The notes under the pieces are model-generated. The model worked only from the letters and a program-made list of their open reading frames with translations, searched no databases and was not told the origin of the DNA. Of a stretch of DNA of 15,587 nt, positions 7,322-12,622 are shown in pieces. The first letter of the stretch is position 1; every line of letters begins with the position of its first letter. The stretch spans positions 1 to 15,587 of the forward strand of contig QFNK01000013.1 of assembly GCA_003240795.1 (NCBI GenBank), given 5' to 3'. The DNA is from Micavibrio aeruginosavorus (GTDB taxonomy: Bacteria > Pseudomonadota > Alphaproteobacteria > Micavibrionales > Micavibrionaceae). The position numbers and the translations under genes are program-made.

Positions 7322-7350
7322 TTGATAATAAATTACAGATTCCGTAATTT
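7322..7350 (+). promoter_or_regulatory. Promoter of the accessory/integration operon with embedded operator 4
   Basis: A sigma-70-like promoter reads TTGATA (7322-7327), a 17-bp spacer, then TAATTT (7345-7350). Operator 4 (AAATTAC-N7-GTAATTT, 7330-7350) covers the spacer and the -10, so bound repressor would block RNA polymerase directly. It is well placed to drive the operon from the HD hydrolase at 7405 through the integrase, which ends at the terminator at 10652-10676. Confidence 0.7.
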
Positions 7351-7404
7351 TTCCCCTATCTCACCAACGAGAAAATTAACCAGCTTTAGCGCAAGGGGGC
7401 CGCT

Positions 7405-8022
7405 ATGAAGACCAAAAACCGTCCTTGGATGCAAACCGCCCGCGGTGGCAAGTTCCATCTTATCAAGCCGGAAGCGGCGCAAGTCGATATCAAAGACATT
7501 GCCGAGGCCTTGGCAAAATACAGCCGGTTCGGAGGCCATACCGAAAACTTTTTCTATTCAATCGCACAGCATAATTGCCTGCTTGTGGACTTGCTGCCGC
7601 TGGCGGCGAAACCCTACGGCCTTTTGCATGACGCCTATGCCGCCTATACCGGCGAATTGATTAAGCCGGTGCAAGCCGCGCTCAATGCAAAAGCCGGTTA
7701 CGATCTTTGGTCAATCTTTACAGCCGATATCAAACGCGCCACGCATGAGGCGTTCGGCCTGCAATGGCCGCCGCACCATGCCGTAGAGAATATGGTGCGC
7801 GAGGCCGACCGTATCATGCTGGCAACGGAACGCCGCGACGTTCTGGCCGATGGGCCGAATTGGGAAATCCCTTTGCCCGCGCCGGACAAGAAAATCATCC
7901 GAGCTTGGACATGGGTTGAAGCCCATGAAAATTTCTTGGAGCGTTTCAATACAATTTGCAAAGTACGCCCGGACATGGTGCTTGCCATGAAATCCTTTGG
8001 CCGCGGACAAGGTGAATCATGA
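7405..8022 (+). CDS. HD-domain hydrolase, 5'-deoxynucleotidase (YfbR)-like
   Basis: This 205-residue protein begins with the ATG at 7405 behind AAGGGGG. It carries an HD phosphohydrolase pattern: RFGGHTENFFYSIAQHNCLL (metal-ligand His56), YGLLHDAYAAYTGELIKP (His75-Asp76) and VREADRIMLATE (Asp135). The layout matches small phage and bacterial HD hydrolases that remove phosphate from nucleoside monophosphates, such as YfbR. In a phage it could adjust the dNTP pool, or limit nucleotides for competitors. It is the first gene of the accessory operon, directly behind the repressor-controlled promoter, and its stop overlaps the next ATG (ATGA). The substrate is inferred from the family only. The right element presumably has its own gene at this place, beyond the window. 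Confidence 0.78.
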   Translation: MKTKNRPWMQTARGGKFHLIKPEAAQVDIKDIAEALAKYSRFGGHTENFFYSIAQHNCLLVDLLPLAAKPYGLLHDAYAAYTGELIKPVQAALNAKAGYDLWSIFTADIKRATHEAFGLQWPPHHAVENMVREADRIMLATERRDVLADGPNWEIPLPAPDKKIIRAWTWVEAHENFLERFNTICKVRPDMVLAMKSFGRGQGES

Positions 8023-8447
8023 CCGGCGTTTCCGCGATTACACGCGCCGGACTTGAGAAAGCGGCGCGCGCCTTCCCGAACGGCGCGATTGACCCAAGGG
8101 AATTAAACGCTCTGTATGATGCCGCCAAAAACGGGCGCACGATTGCTACCTATTTCTTGACTGGCCTTTACAGCTATCTGGATGCAGGAAAAATCAAAAC
8201 GATTGATTACATGCCGCTGCCGGTCGCCAGCAATTTACGCGCGGCCTTGGATGAAGCCGGGCGGCAATCCGTCAAAATCAATCTTTCCTATGACCGCAAC
8301 AGCGCGGAATGGCGCGCCCTCTGCACATTGCAGGATTGCCAAAACCCCGGCGAAGCCAACCACGCGCAGCGCGATCAAGCGTTATCGCGCGCCATTATGA
8401 CCGCCCTTTGCCTGAAAAAGATTCTTGCGGGGGCGACCCATGAATAA
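8019..8447 (+). CDS. Conserved element protein A (left copy), unknown function
   Basis: This 142-residue protein has no family I can name. It is clearly related to the product of 15143-15574 along its whole length. Shared blocks: LNALYDAAK-GR near the start, a middle beta-rich part ending in a YDR-x-W-RA strand (SYDRNSAEWRALC), and a C-terminal helix (RDQALSRAIMTALCLKKI). The strand-helix end recalls small phage 'ABA sandwich' proteins, but that is only an impression. It overlaps the HD hydrolase gene by 4 nt (ATGA) and the next gene by 8 nt, so it belongs to one tightly packed operon. Presence in both elements in the same order argues that it is a real gene under selection. Confidence 0.65.
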   Translation: MTGVSAITRAGLEKAARAFPNGAIDPRELNALYDAAKNGRTIATYFLTGLYSYLDAGKIKTIDYMPLPVASNLRAALDEAGRQSVKINLSYDRNSAEWRALCTLQDCQNPGEANHAQRDQALSRAIMTALCLKKILAGATHE

Positions 8448-8724
8448 GCAAACGCCACCGCCGCACCGCCGTATTCAGGTGGAAATCCATATCGGGGCCG
8501 ATAGCTGGAACGATCTGGAAATCATGGTGGGCGATATCGCCCGCGAGATCCGGGGCGCGCAAGCCGCCGACGAAAACCTTTATTGGGTTGGCAATGGCGA
8601 AAATGCCGGGGCCGATCTTTCCCTTACAGTCGATCACGCCATGACGCGGGAACAATACCGCCGCGATTTGCAGGCGTGGAACCCCTCACAAAAACGGAGC
8701 CTGCCCCATGATGAAAGACCCTAA
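8440..8724 (+). CDS. Conserved element protein B (left copy), unknown function
   Basis: The ATG at 8440 gives 94 residues (MNKQTPPPHRR). It is chosen because the homologue at 14881-15153 starts at the same point and a G-rich site lies just upstream. The two copies share PPHRR-Q-EIHIGADSW-DL near the N-terminus, DENL-WV in the middle and DLS-TVDH-MT-EQY near the end, so it is a compact acidic beta-alpha protein. No known domain is recognised. It overlaps gene A by 8 nt and gene C by 17 nt. The order A-B-C is identical in the right element, which suggests that the three act together. Confidence 0.62.
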   Translation: MNKQTPPPHRRIQVEIHIGADSWNDLEIMVGDIAREIRGAQAADENLYWVGNGENAGADLSLTVDHAMTREQYRRDLQAWNPSQKRSLPHDERP

Positions 8725-8950
8725 ACACGCCATCCATTTTGAAATCAACAATATGGGAGCGATCAAGCTCTTGCCCCGCTGGATGCGAAGCCGCGGCGTT
8801 GTCAAAACCGCGCCGGATAAAAGGGGCGATCTGCGCTGCCTTACACGCAGCGGCGAATGCGCCGGGAAAATAATATTCTGCAACGGGGCGCTCACAGGCC
8901 GCGCCTTCAAAGTGATTGGAAAATATTGCAGCACATTACAGGGAAACTAA
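8708..8950 (+). CDS. Conserved element protein C (left copy), unknown function
   Basis: The protein has 80 residues from the ATG at 8708 (a second ATG follows directly), with GGAG 8 nt upstream. It is closely related to 14621-14884: HFEINNMGAIKLL near the N-terminus, RWMR, a -TR-GE-AGKIIFCN-ALTGRA block and IGKY-TLQ at the end. It is basic and has two or three cysteines, but no metal-binding pattern shared by both copies. No family is recognised; the size and charge would suit a DNA- or protein-binding accessory factor. In this element it is followed by a 19-codon reading frame where the right element has gene D. Confidence 0.62.
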   Translation: MMKDPKHAIHFEINNMGAIKLLPRWMRSRGVVKTAPDKRGDLRCLTRSGECAGKIIFCNGALTGRAFKVIGKYCSTLQGN

Positions 8951-8952
8951 AG

Positions 8953-9012
8953 ATGAATCCCCATCCCGAAACAATTATCCGGCCTGCCGCGAAACCCGCG
9001 CGCCGCCGTTGA
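8953..9012 (+). CDS. Very small ORF (19 codons) at the position of gene D
   Basis: An ATG at 8953 preceded by AGGGA opens a frame of 19 codons (MNPHPETIIRPAAKPARRR) ending at 9012. In the right element the same slot, after gene C and before the excisionase, holds gene D, also behind AGGAG. The frame may be what remains after loss of D, a short peptide in its own right, or chance. There is no sequence similarity to D to decide this. Confidence 0.25.
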   Translation: MNPHPETIIRPAAKPARRR

Positions 9013-9034
9013 TTTTCAAAAATTGAGTCCAGCC

Positions 9035-9328
9035 ATGCCCGATTTTCTAATGGAATTTGGGGGAGGCCAGGATCGCGGCCTTACTATCAAAGAAGCTGCG
9101 GAAATCCTTGGTTATTCCCGCTGGACAATCGCCCGGATGATTGAACGGGGCGAATTAAAAGCCTATGGGGACGGTAAGAAAAAAAGGATTCCTCTTTCAT
9201 CCGTAGTCCAGTACTCGACGACTCATACCGTTGTGAACGAAAGCCAGATTGCGGCCAAGAAACAAATCAGGCGGGTTTCCAAGCGGTATTTGAAAACCAA
9301 AGAGAAACTGGAAAGGCTACTGAAATGA
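9035..9328 (+). CDS. Excisionase-like HTH protein (left copy)
   Basis: This 97-residue protein has a MerR/excisionase-type helix-turn-helix at about 15-57: LTIKEAAEILGYSRWTIARM, then ERGELKAYGDGKKKRIPLSSV with the basic wing. A long basic helix follows (KKQIRRVSKRYLKTKEKLERL). Such proteins bend DNA at attachment sites and set the direction of recombination. The ATG at 9035 is chosen because the right copy starts at the same MPDF; a TTG at 9023 is possible. The stop overlaps the integrase ATG by 4 nt (ATGA), as in the right element. By hand alignment about 84 of 97 residues match the right copy. It could also act as a repressor of its operon. Confidence 0.82.
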   Translation: MPDFLMEFGGGQDRGLTIKEAAEILGYSRWTIARMIERGELKAYGDGKKKRIPLSSVVQYSTTHTVVNESQIAAKKQIRRVSKRYLKTKEKLERLLK

Positions 9329-10638
9329 GCGTTTATCAAAACAAGCAAAGAAAGAAATGGTGCTACGCTTTCAACATCAACGGCGAAAGATACACCGGAT
9401 ATTGCGAGAACCCCATCACGCGGGAAATCGCCACCACCAAGCGCGACGCCCTGAAAGCTGAAAAGCTGATTAGGGCAGAAATCGAGCAGCGGATTATCAG
9501 CGACGAAGCCAAGAAAGAAGAAATCATTTTGCCGCTGCCGGTGCCGCACAGCATCCCCTTGATCGAGCCGATCACATACCGGCTTGAACAGATGCAGGGC
9601 ATGGCTTCTTTTCCCTCTGCTAAAACATACGCCACGGAAATTTTAGATTTCTTTGGCGAAGCCACGCCGATGGATAAAGTTGAAGACCGGATACACCTTT
9701 ATATTGATTATTCCCAAAAACAGAATGTACGGGTTTTCAAGGGCCGGGATGAAAAGGGCAATAACCTGTATGAAGTGAAACCGGAATTGCGCTCGGCCAA
9801 ATCCATCAATGAATATCTGAAATTCTTGACGAAGGCATACCGGGAATTCAAGGCCGCGCCGGAGAATAAGAAGATCAAACACCTGATACCCGACCCGCCG
9901 GAATTCAAACTTTTGAAAACGGCAAAGCGCGTACCGACGCCCATACCGTACAATATCACGCAGACATATCTTGAGGCGTTTGATGAAGCCCTCCACGCGC
10001 ATACGCGCCTTGCCTATATTATCTGCGTTCAAACTGGAATGCGCGCCAAGGAATGCGCCCGTATCCGCGAACGCCAATATTACGAAACGGAAAGATATCT
10101 TGCGCTTGAGCCAGAGCAAACCAAAACGACAACCGGGCGTTATGTGCATGTCAACGACATAGCCCACCAAGCCTTGATGGAATGCCGCAAGATCGGGGAC
10201 TATCTTTGGGGCGTTCTGCAACAATACCCGCACCTTGCCGCCGAATACCAAAAGGAATACGGCATAACGGGGCGCAGGGATATTAACTTTATCCTGTACC
10301 GGCGCAAGGGAACCGGCGTACCGCGGCCCGTAAAGCACGTTTCCACGACCGCATGGAAAACCACCAAGAAAGCGGTTGGCATTAACTACCGCTGGCATGA
10401 TACCCGCGCCGCATTCTGCACCGATACCTTGGGCGCGAATGGCGACGTTACCGCCGTTCAGCAACTGGCCGGGCATAGAGATATTCAAACCACGCAAAAA
10501 TATCTTTTCGCTCAAGATTCACGCCTGAAACGGGCGGTTAATAATCTGGCCGAGCAAAGGCCGCTGAATGTTGAAACCGTGAACCCGATCAAGATTTCGC
10601 GCAAGGTTGAAAGGGCTTTGGAAAAAACAGCGGCTTAA
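9325..10638 (+). CDS. int: Tyrosine recombinase integrase (left copy)
   Basis: This 437-residue phage-type integrase has an N-terminal arm-binding-like part (SVYQNKQRKKWCYAFNING), a core-binding SAM-like region at about 75-180 and a catalytic domain from about 205. Catalytic residues seen: Arg240 (QTGMRAKE), His358 and Arg361 (RWHDTR), His384 (LAGHRDIQTT) and the nucleophile Tyr393 (QKYLFAQ). All are present, so the enzyme looks active. It cuts and rejoins DNA at the attachment site to insert or excise the element. It overlaps the excisionase by 4 nt and ends the repressor-controlled operon at the terminator at 10652. It closely resembles the integrase at 12623-13930, with roughly four in five residues the same, but points the opposite way. 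Confidence 0.95.
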   Translation: MSVYQNKQRKKWCYAFNINGERYTGYCENPITREIATTKRDALKAEKLIRAEIEQRIISDEAKKEEIILPLPVPHSIPLIEPITYRLEQMQGMASFPSAKTYATEILDFFGEATPMDKVEDRIHLYIDYSQKQNVRVFKGRDEKGNNLYEVKPELRSAKSINEYLKFLTKAYREFKAAPENKKIKHLIPDPPEFKLLKTAKRVPTPIPYNITQTYLEAFDEALHAHTRLAYIICVQTGMRAKECARIRERQYYETERYLALEPEQTKTTTGRYVHVNDIAHQALMECRKIGDYLWGVLQQYPHLAAEYQKEYGITGRRDINFILYRRKGTGVPRPVKHVSTTAWKTTKKAVGINYRWHDTRAAFCTDTLGANGDVTAVQQLAGHRDIQTTQKYLFAQDSRLKRAVNNLAEQRPLNVETVNPIKISRKVERALEKTAA

Positions 10639-10651
10639 TCTCTGCCGAGTC

Positions 10652-10676
10652 AAAACCCGGTTATACGCCGGGTTTT
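10652..10676 (+). terminator. Rho-independent terminator of the left integrase operon
   Basis: A perfect 9-bp stem (AAAACCCGG at 10652-10660 and CCGGGTTTT at 10668-10676) has a 7-nt loop. The arms begin with A and end with T runs, so it may work in both directions. The same hairpin stands at the matching place behind the right integrase. Confidence 0.75.
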
Positions 10677-10779
10677 GCGTCGTCAGAATTCGGCTGCGGC
10701 ATGACCGATTGAGCTTGATGGGCGGGCGAAAGTCCCCCTCACTAATCCTGTACCAACCGTTTCAAGAAAGGATTTTACA
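10677..10779 (+). other. Conserved leader in front of cargo gene E' (left copy)
   Basis: About 100 nt between the integrase terminator and gene E' are recognisably conserved with 12488-12588 on the minus strand. Shared blocks: GCGTCGTCAGAATT directly after the hairpin, ATGACCGA-TGAGCTTG, AAAGTC, and CCTCA-TA-TCC-GTA. The leaders are nearly equal in length (103 and 101 nt). The ATGACCGA-TGA block would code only for a dipeptide or tripeptide. No clear -35/-10 pair is visible, though the promoter of E' should lie here. It could be a promoter with a regulated or structured leader, or part of an attachment or recombination region. Confidence 0.4.
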
Positions 10780-11310
10780 ATGGGAATATGGGCCGTACCG
10801 AATACCGCAAAGAAAGCCGAAAGGCTGAAAATGCTTTTAACTAAAAATATGTCGCGCGCCCATGCCGAGGCGGAAATGTATCTTTTGCTAGGCTCCGACA
10901 ATCTATTTGATGATTTCAAGGAAACGGTACGAGGCGAAGATATACGCCCCATAATCGCCCGGCGACTGAAAGAAATTCTGGATATGCCAGAGTCCAGCTT
11001 TTCAGCGCAATGGGAACCGGAGGCCCGTTCGATCTGCGAAAGCATCATTGCGGATTACGGACTGCAAACCGATATACAGCCGGACAAGCCCATCATTTTC
11101 GTTTCATGGAGCGTTGAGGATATTTTGGAATTGCTTGAAGGAAACGAGGGCGATCTGGATATGACCGTCGAAGAAATCCATGACGCCCTGATCTATGCCG
11201 CCCGGCACGGCTATCACTCCGGCCCGGATAGCATTCTGGATTCCATCCGGGACGCCCACCGCGTTCTTACAGGGCAAGAAACGGGTACAGGCGAGGCTCT
11301 TTTCCGTTAG
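10780..11310 (+). CDS. Cargo protein E' (left copy): conserved N-terminal domain, distinct C-terminal domain
   Basis: This 176-residue protein starts behind AAGGA at 10780. Residues 1-98 match the N-terminal part of the product of 11909-12487 (about 56 of 98 identical by hand), including PNT-KKAERL, SR-H-EAEMYLL-G-D-LFD-F and RP-I---LKEILD-P, then W-PEAR-ICE-I-ADY. After that the two proteins have nothing in common. Here the tail carries WSVEDILELLEGNEGDLDMT and an acidic helix (DALIYAARHGYHSG, then SILDSIRDAHRVLTG). No known family is recognised. The gene is alone between the integrase terminator and the attachment region, the usual place for cargo such as defence or host-fitness genes. The shared head with exchanged tail suggests a modular effector or binding protein. 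Confidence 0.6.
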   Translation: MGIWAVPNTAKKAERLKMLLTKNMSRAHAEAEMYLLLGSDNLFDDFKETVRGEDIRPIIARRLKEILDMPESSFSAQWEPEARSICESIIADYGLQTDIQPDKPIIFVSWSVEDILELLEGNEGDLDMTVEEIHDALIYAARHGYHSGPDSILDSIRDAHRVLTGQETGTGEALFR

Positions 11311-11345
11311 ATAATTTGTACGAATTTTTGCGATTTTGTAGCACT

Positions 11346-11368
11346 AAAAAAGCCGCCCGAGGGCGGCT
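11346..11368 (-). terminator. Terminator downstream of the tRNA-Met 3' half
   Basis: On the minus strand AGCCGCC and GGCGGCT form a 7-bp stem around a CTCG loop, followed by a T run (11350-11346). It lies about 18 bp past the CCA of the tRNA-Met fragment and looks like the tRNA's own terminator. This suggests that the sequence on this side is the native downstream flank. Confidence 0.7.
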
Positions 11369-11385
11369 AACTCTTTGATTTTCCT

Positions 11386-11431
11386 TGGTTGCGGGGAGAG
11401 GATTTGAACCTCTGACCTTCAGGTTATGAGC
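11386..11431 (-). tRNA. 3' half of initiator tRNA-Met (CAU), partial; probable attachment-site core
   Basis: Reading the minus strand, the sequence has the anticodon loop CTCATAA (anticodon CAT), the 3' anticodon stem CCTGA, variable AGGTC, T stem and loop AGAGG-TTCAAAT-CCTCT, acceptor strand CCCCGCA, A73 and CCA. This is a perfect-looking initiator tRNA-Met 3' half. The 5' half is not intact: the segment up to 11460 shows only faint resemblance (TGTCGGG, CCGGT, TCGT-A-G) and cannot form the D stem or the full anticodon stem. Tyrosine integrases often use the anticodon-loop-to-3'-end part of a tRNA gene as crossover core, which leaves such a half copy at one end of the inserted element. By that logic the element lies on the 5' side (higher coordinates). 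A decayed tRNA gene is the other reading. Confidence 0.75.
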
Positions 11432-11628
11432 ATTACGATTGACCGGTATAATTCCCGACACGGAACCTAATCAAATCAATACTCTAACCCCCAAAAAACA
11501 ACGTCAATCATACAACCGGATACCGCGTTAGATAATTCGGTTAGATAATTTTGCATTTTTCGCCGTCCGAAACAAGCGAAAACCGGAAATTGGAAAATCA
11601 AAAAATGAAGCCCTGAAAAACCGGAAAA

Positions 11629-11703
11629 TGGTGGGCGGTACAGGGATTGAACCTGTGGCCCCTACCGTGTCGAGGTAGTGCTCTACCGCTGAGCTAACCG
11701 CCC
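11629..11703 (-). tRNA. tRNA-Val (anticodon GAC)
   Basis: All parts are present on the minus strand: acceptor GGGCGGT/ACCGCCC, D stem GCTC/GAGC with loop AGCGGTA, anticodon stem CTACC/GGTAG with loop TCGACAC, variable GGGCC, T arm ACAGG-TTCAATC-CCTGT, A73 and encoded CCA. The anticodon GAC is at 11671-11669. Position 33 is C (11672), where almost all elongator tRNAs have U. The remaining fold is perfect, and a strong-looking promoter precedes it. It is either a host gene next to or between the elements, or a tRNA carried by one of them. Confidence 0.9.
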
Positions 11704-11715
11704 CTTATGGGAAGG

Positions 11716-11744
11716 CATATACCCGCCAGGCGCGCCCCTGACAA
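11716..11744 (-). promoter_or_regulatory. Promoter of tRNA-Val
   Basis: On the minus strand TTGTCA (11744-11739), an exact 17-bp spacer and TATATG (11721-11716) form a sigma-70-like promoter. The tRNA begins 13 nt after the -10 box. A separate TATAAT further upstream (11772-11767) has no matching -35. Confidence 0.65.
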
Positions 11745-11837
11745 GCGTTAATTTCCCTTTTGGTAAATTATACGGGGCGGACGGCCGCAAGCGGATTCCG
11801 AAGGCCGACCACGGCCCACCCAAGGGGCAAGAAACGG

Positions 11838-11852
11838 CATTATATTATAATG
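11838..11852. promoter_or_regulatory. 15-nt AT-rich palindrome
   Basis: CATTATA-T-TATAATG is a perfect palindrome that places a TATAAT-like box on both strands. It lies between the tRNA-Val promoter and the terminator of gene E. It may be an operator or a -10 element, but no -35 partner or second copy is visible. Confidence 0.3.
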
Positions 11853-11876
11853 TATGGGGAGGCCGGAACCGGCGAC

Positions 11877-11901
11877 AAAAAACCCGGCGCGGGGCCGGGT
11901 T
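11877..11901 (-). terminator. Terminator of cargo gene E
   Basis: On the minus strand AACCCGGC (11901-11894) and GCCGGGTT (11888-11881) form a perfect 8-bp stem with a 5-nt loop, followed by Ts (11882-11877). It lies a few bases after the stop codon of the gene that starts at 12487. Confidence 0.75.
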
Positions 11902-11908
11902 AAGGGGG

Positions 11909-12487
11909 TTAATCGAGCAATACTTCAATGCCGGTATTATCATCAAAAGGCTCGGCGGTAAGAACGTAACCAAGCCGATTAACGAAATGAAAGCCGCTTG
12001 CGATAACGGGGGAGCCTTCCCCCTCTATTATAGTCCAAACGCGGTTTTTAGGTTGCGCCCGTACATATTCCAATTCCGCGCCATAGGTTTCATAAAGACA
12101 GCCACCGTCGCCAAAATCGAATGAGGCGTTATCATCTAAATGATTTGGCAAAGGGCGATAGCGTTCTAAAAATTCTTCCTCGGAAATATTGGTATCTTTC
12201 GGCAAAGAATAATCCGCGACAATTTTTTCGCAAATCTTACGGGCTTCCGGTTGCCATTTCATTGATAGTTTTTCATCTGGCAAATCCAAAATTTCTTTAA
12301 GCTTATTTACGATAGCCGGGCGGTAATCATTATCCGGCCATTTCTTTTTGAATTCATCAAACAAGCTATCATCCCCAATCAAGAGATACATTTCTGCCTC
12401 CAGATGGCCGCGGGATAATTTCTTTCCCATGATATCGCGCAACCGTTCCGCCTTTTTAACTGTATTTGGTATAGTCCACGTTCCCAT
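11909..12487 (-). CDS. Cargo protein E (right copy): conserved N-terminal domain, different C-terminal domain
   Basis: This 192-residue protein starts behind AAAGG at 12487. Residues 1-98 match the head of the protein at 10780-11310. The tail is different: an acidic linker (about 100-127), then GGCLYETYGAELEYV, VWTIIEGEG and SGFHFVNRLGYVLT (about 128-178). This looks like a compact alpha/beta domain of a type I have the impression of seeing in accessory proteins of mobile elements, but I cannot name it. The gene is single, closed by its own terminator and set between the integrase and the tRNA region, the mirror position of the left cargo gene. A conserved 100-nt leader precedes it. Function unknown; a defence, exclusion or regulatory role fits the location but is inference only. 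Confidence 0.6.
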   Translation of the reverse strand: MGTWTIPNTVKKAERLRDIMGKKLSRGHLEAEMYLLIGDDSLFDEFKKKWPDNDYRPAIVNKLKEILDLPDEKLSMKWQPEARKICEKIVADYSLPKDTNISEEEFLERYRPLPNHLDDNASFDFGDGGCLYETYGAELEYVRAQPKNRVWTIIEGEGSPVIASGFHFVNRLGYVLTAEPFDDNTGIEVLLD

Positions 12488-12588
12488 TTTTAAAGCCTTT
12501 CATTCAATGTTTACGGGACTACTGAGGCCGACTTTGGCGGTTCCAGCAAGCTCATTCGGTCATTGATTTAGCGAAATTCTGACGACGC
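12488..12588 (-). other. Conserved leader in front of cargo gene E (right copy)
   Basis: This is the mirror copy of the leader at 10677-10779, with the same start after the integrase hairpin (GCGTCGTCAGAATT), the ATGACCGA-TGAGCTTG block and AAAGTC/CCTCA blocks. It is non-coding in both copies. It probably holds the promoter of gene E; no clear promoter boxes are seen. Confidence 0.4.
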
Positions 12589-12613
12589 AAAACCCGGCGC
12601 GTGACCGGGTTTT
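12589..12613 (-). terminator. Rho-independent terminator of the right integrase operon
   Basis: AAAACCCGG (12613-12605 on the minus strand) and CCGGGTTTT (12597-12589) form a perfect 9-bp stem with a 7-nt loop. The stem is identical to that behind the left integrase and starts 9 bp past the integrase stop codon. Confidence 0.75.
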
Positions 12614-12622
12614 GCCTCGGCA

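Larger units (their letters stand above)
11307..11550 (+). repeat. Three GTTAGATAATT repeats flanking the tRNA-Met fragment
   Basis: The 11-bp sequence GTTAGATAATT occurs at 11307-11317, 11527-11537 and 11540-11550, all on the plus strand. The last two are in tandem with a 13-bp period, and the first overlaps the stop codon of gene E'. They lie about 70 bp to one side and 100-110 bp to the other side of the tRNA-Met fragment, the spacing expected of arm-type integrase binding sites around an attachment core. Arm-site function is an inference; the repeats are AT-rich and short. Confidence 0.4.
11311..11908. other. Gene-free boundary region between the two elements
   Basis: No protein gene is supported in these 598 bp. 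From left to right they hold an AT-rich stretch, a minus-strand terminator (11346-11368), the 3' half of an initiator tRNA-Met (11386-11431), an AT-rich segment with two GTTAGATAATT copies (11527-11550), an intact tRNA-Val (11629-11703) with promoter (11716-11744), a palindrome (11838-11852) and the terminator of gene E (11877-11901). This is the zone where both elements meet each other or a short piece of host chromosome. The exact element ends cannot be fixed from this window. Confidence 0.6.

Noticed and set aside
8019..8724. Toxin-antitoxin pair (genes A and B)
   Set aside because: Size and overlap would fit, but neither protein shows a known toxin or antitoxin motif, and a third gene is equally conserved.
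9643..10515. Minus-strand open frame of 290 codons inside the left integrase
   Set aside because: It is a shadow of the integrase gene with its intact catalytic residues; the same kind of shadow appears opposite the right integrase (12863-13459).
11311..11908. Transposon or insertion sequence between the elements
   Set aside because: No transposase fragment, terminal inverted repeats or target duplication could be seen.
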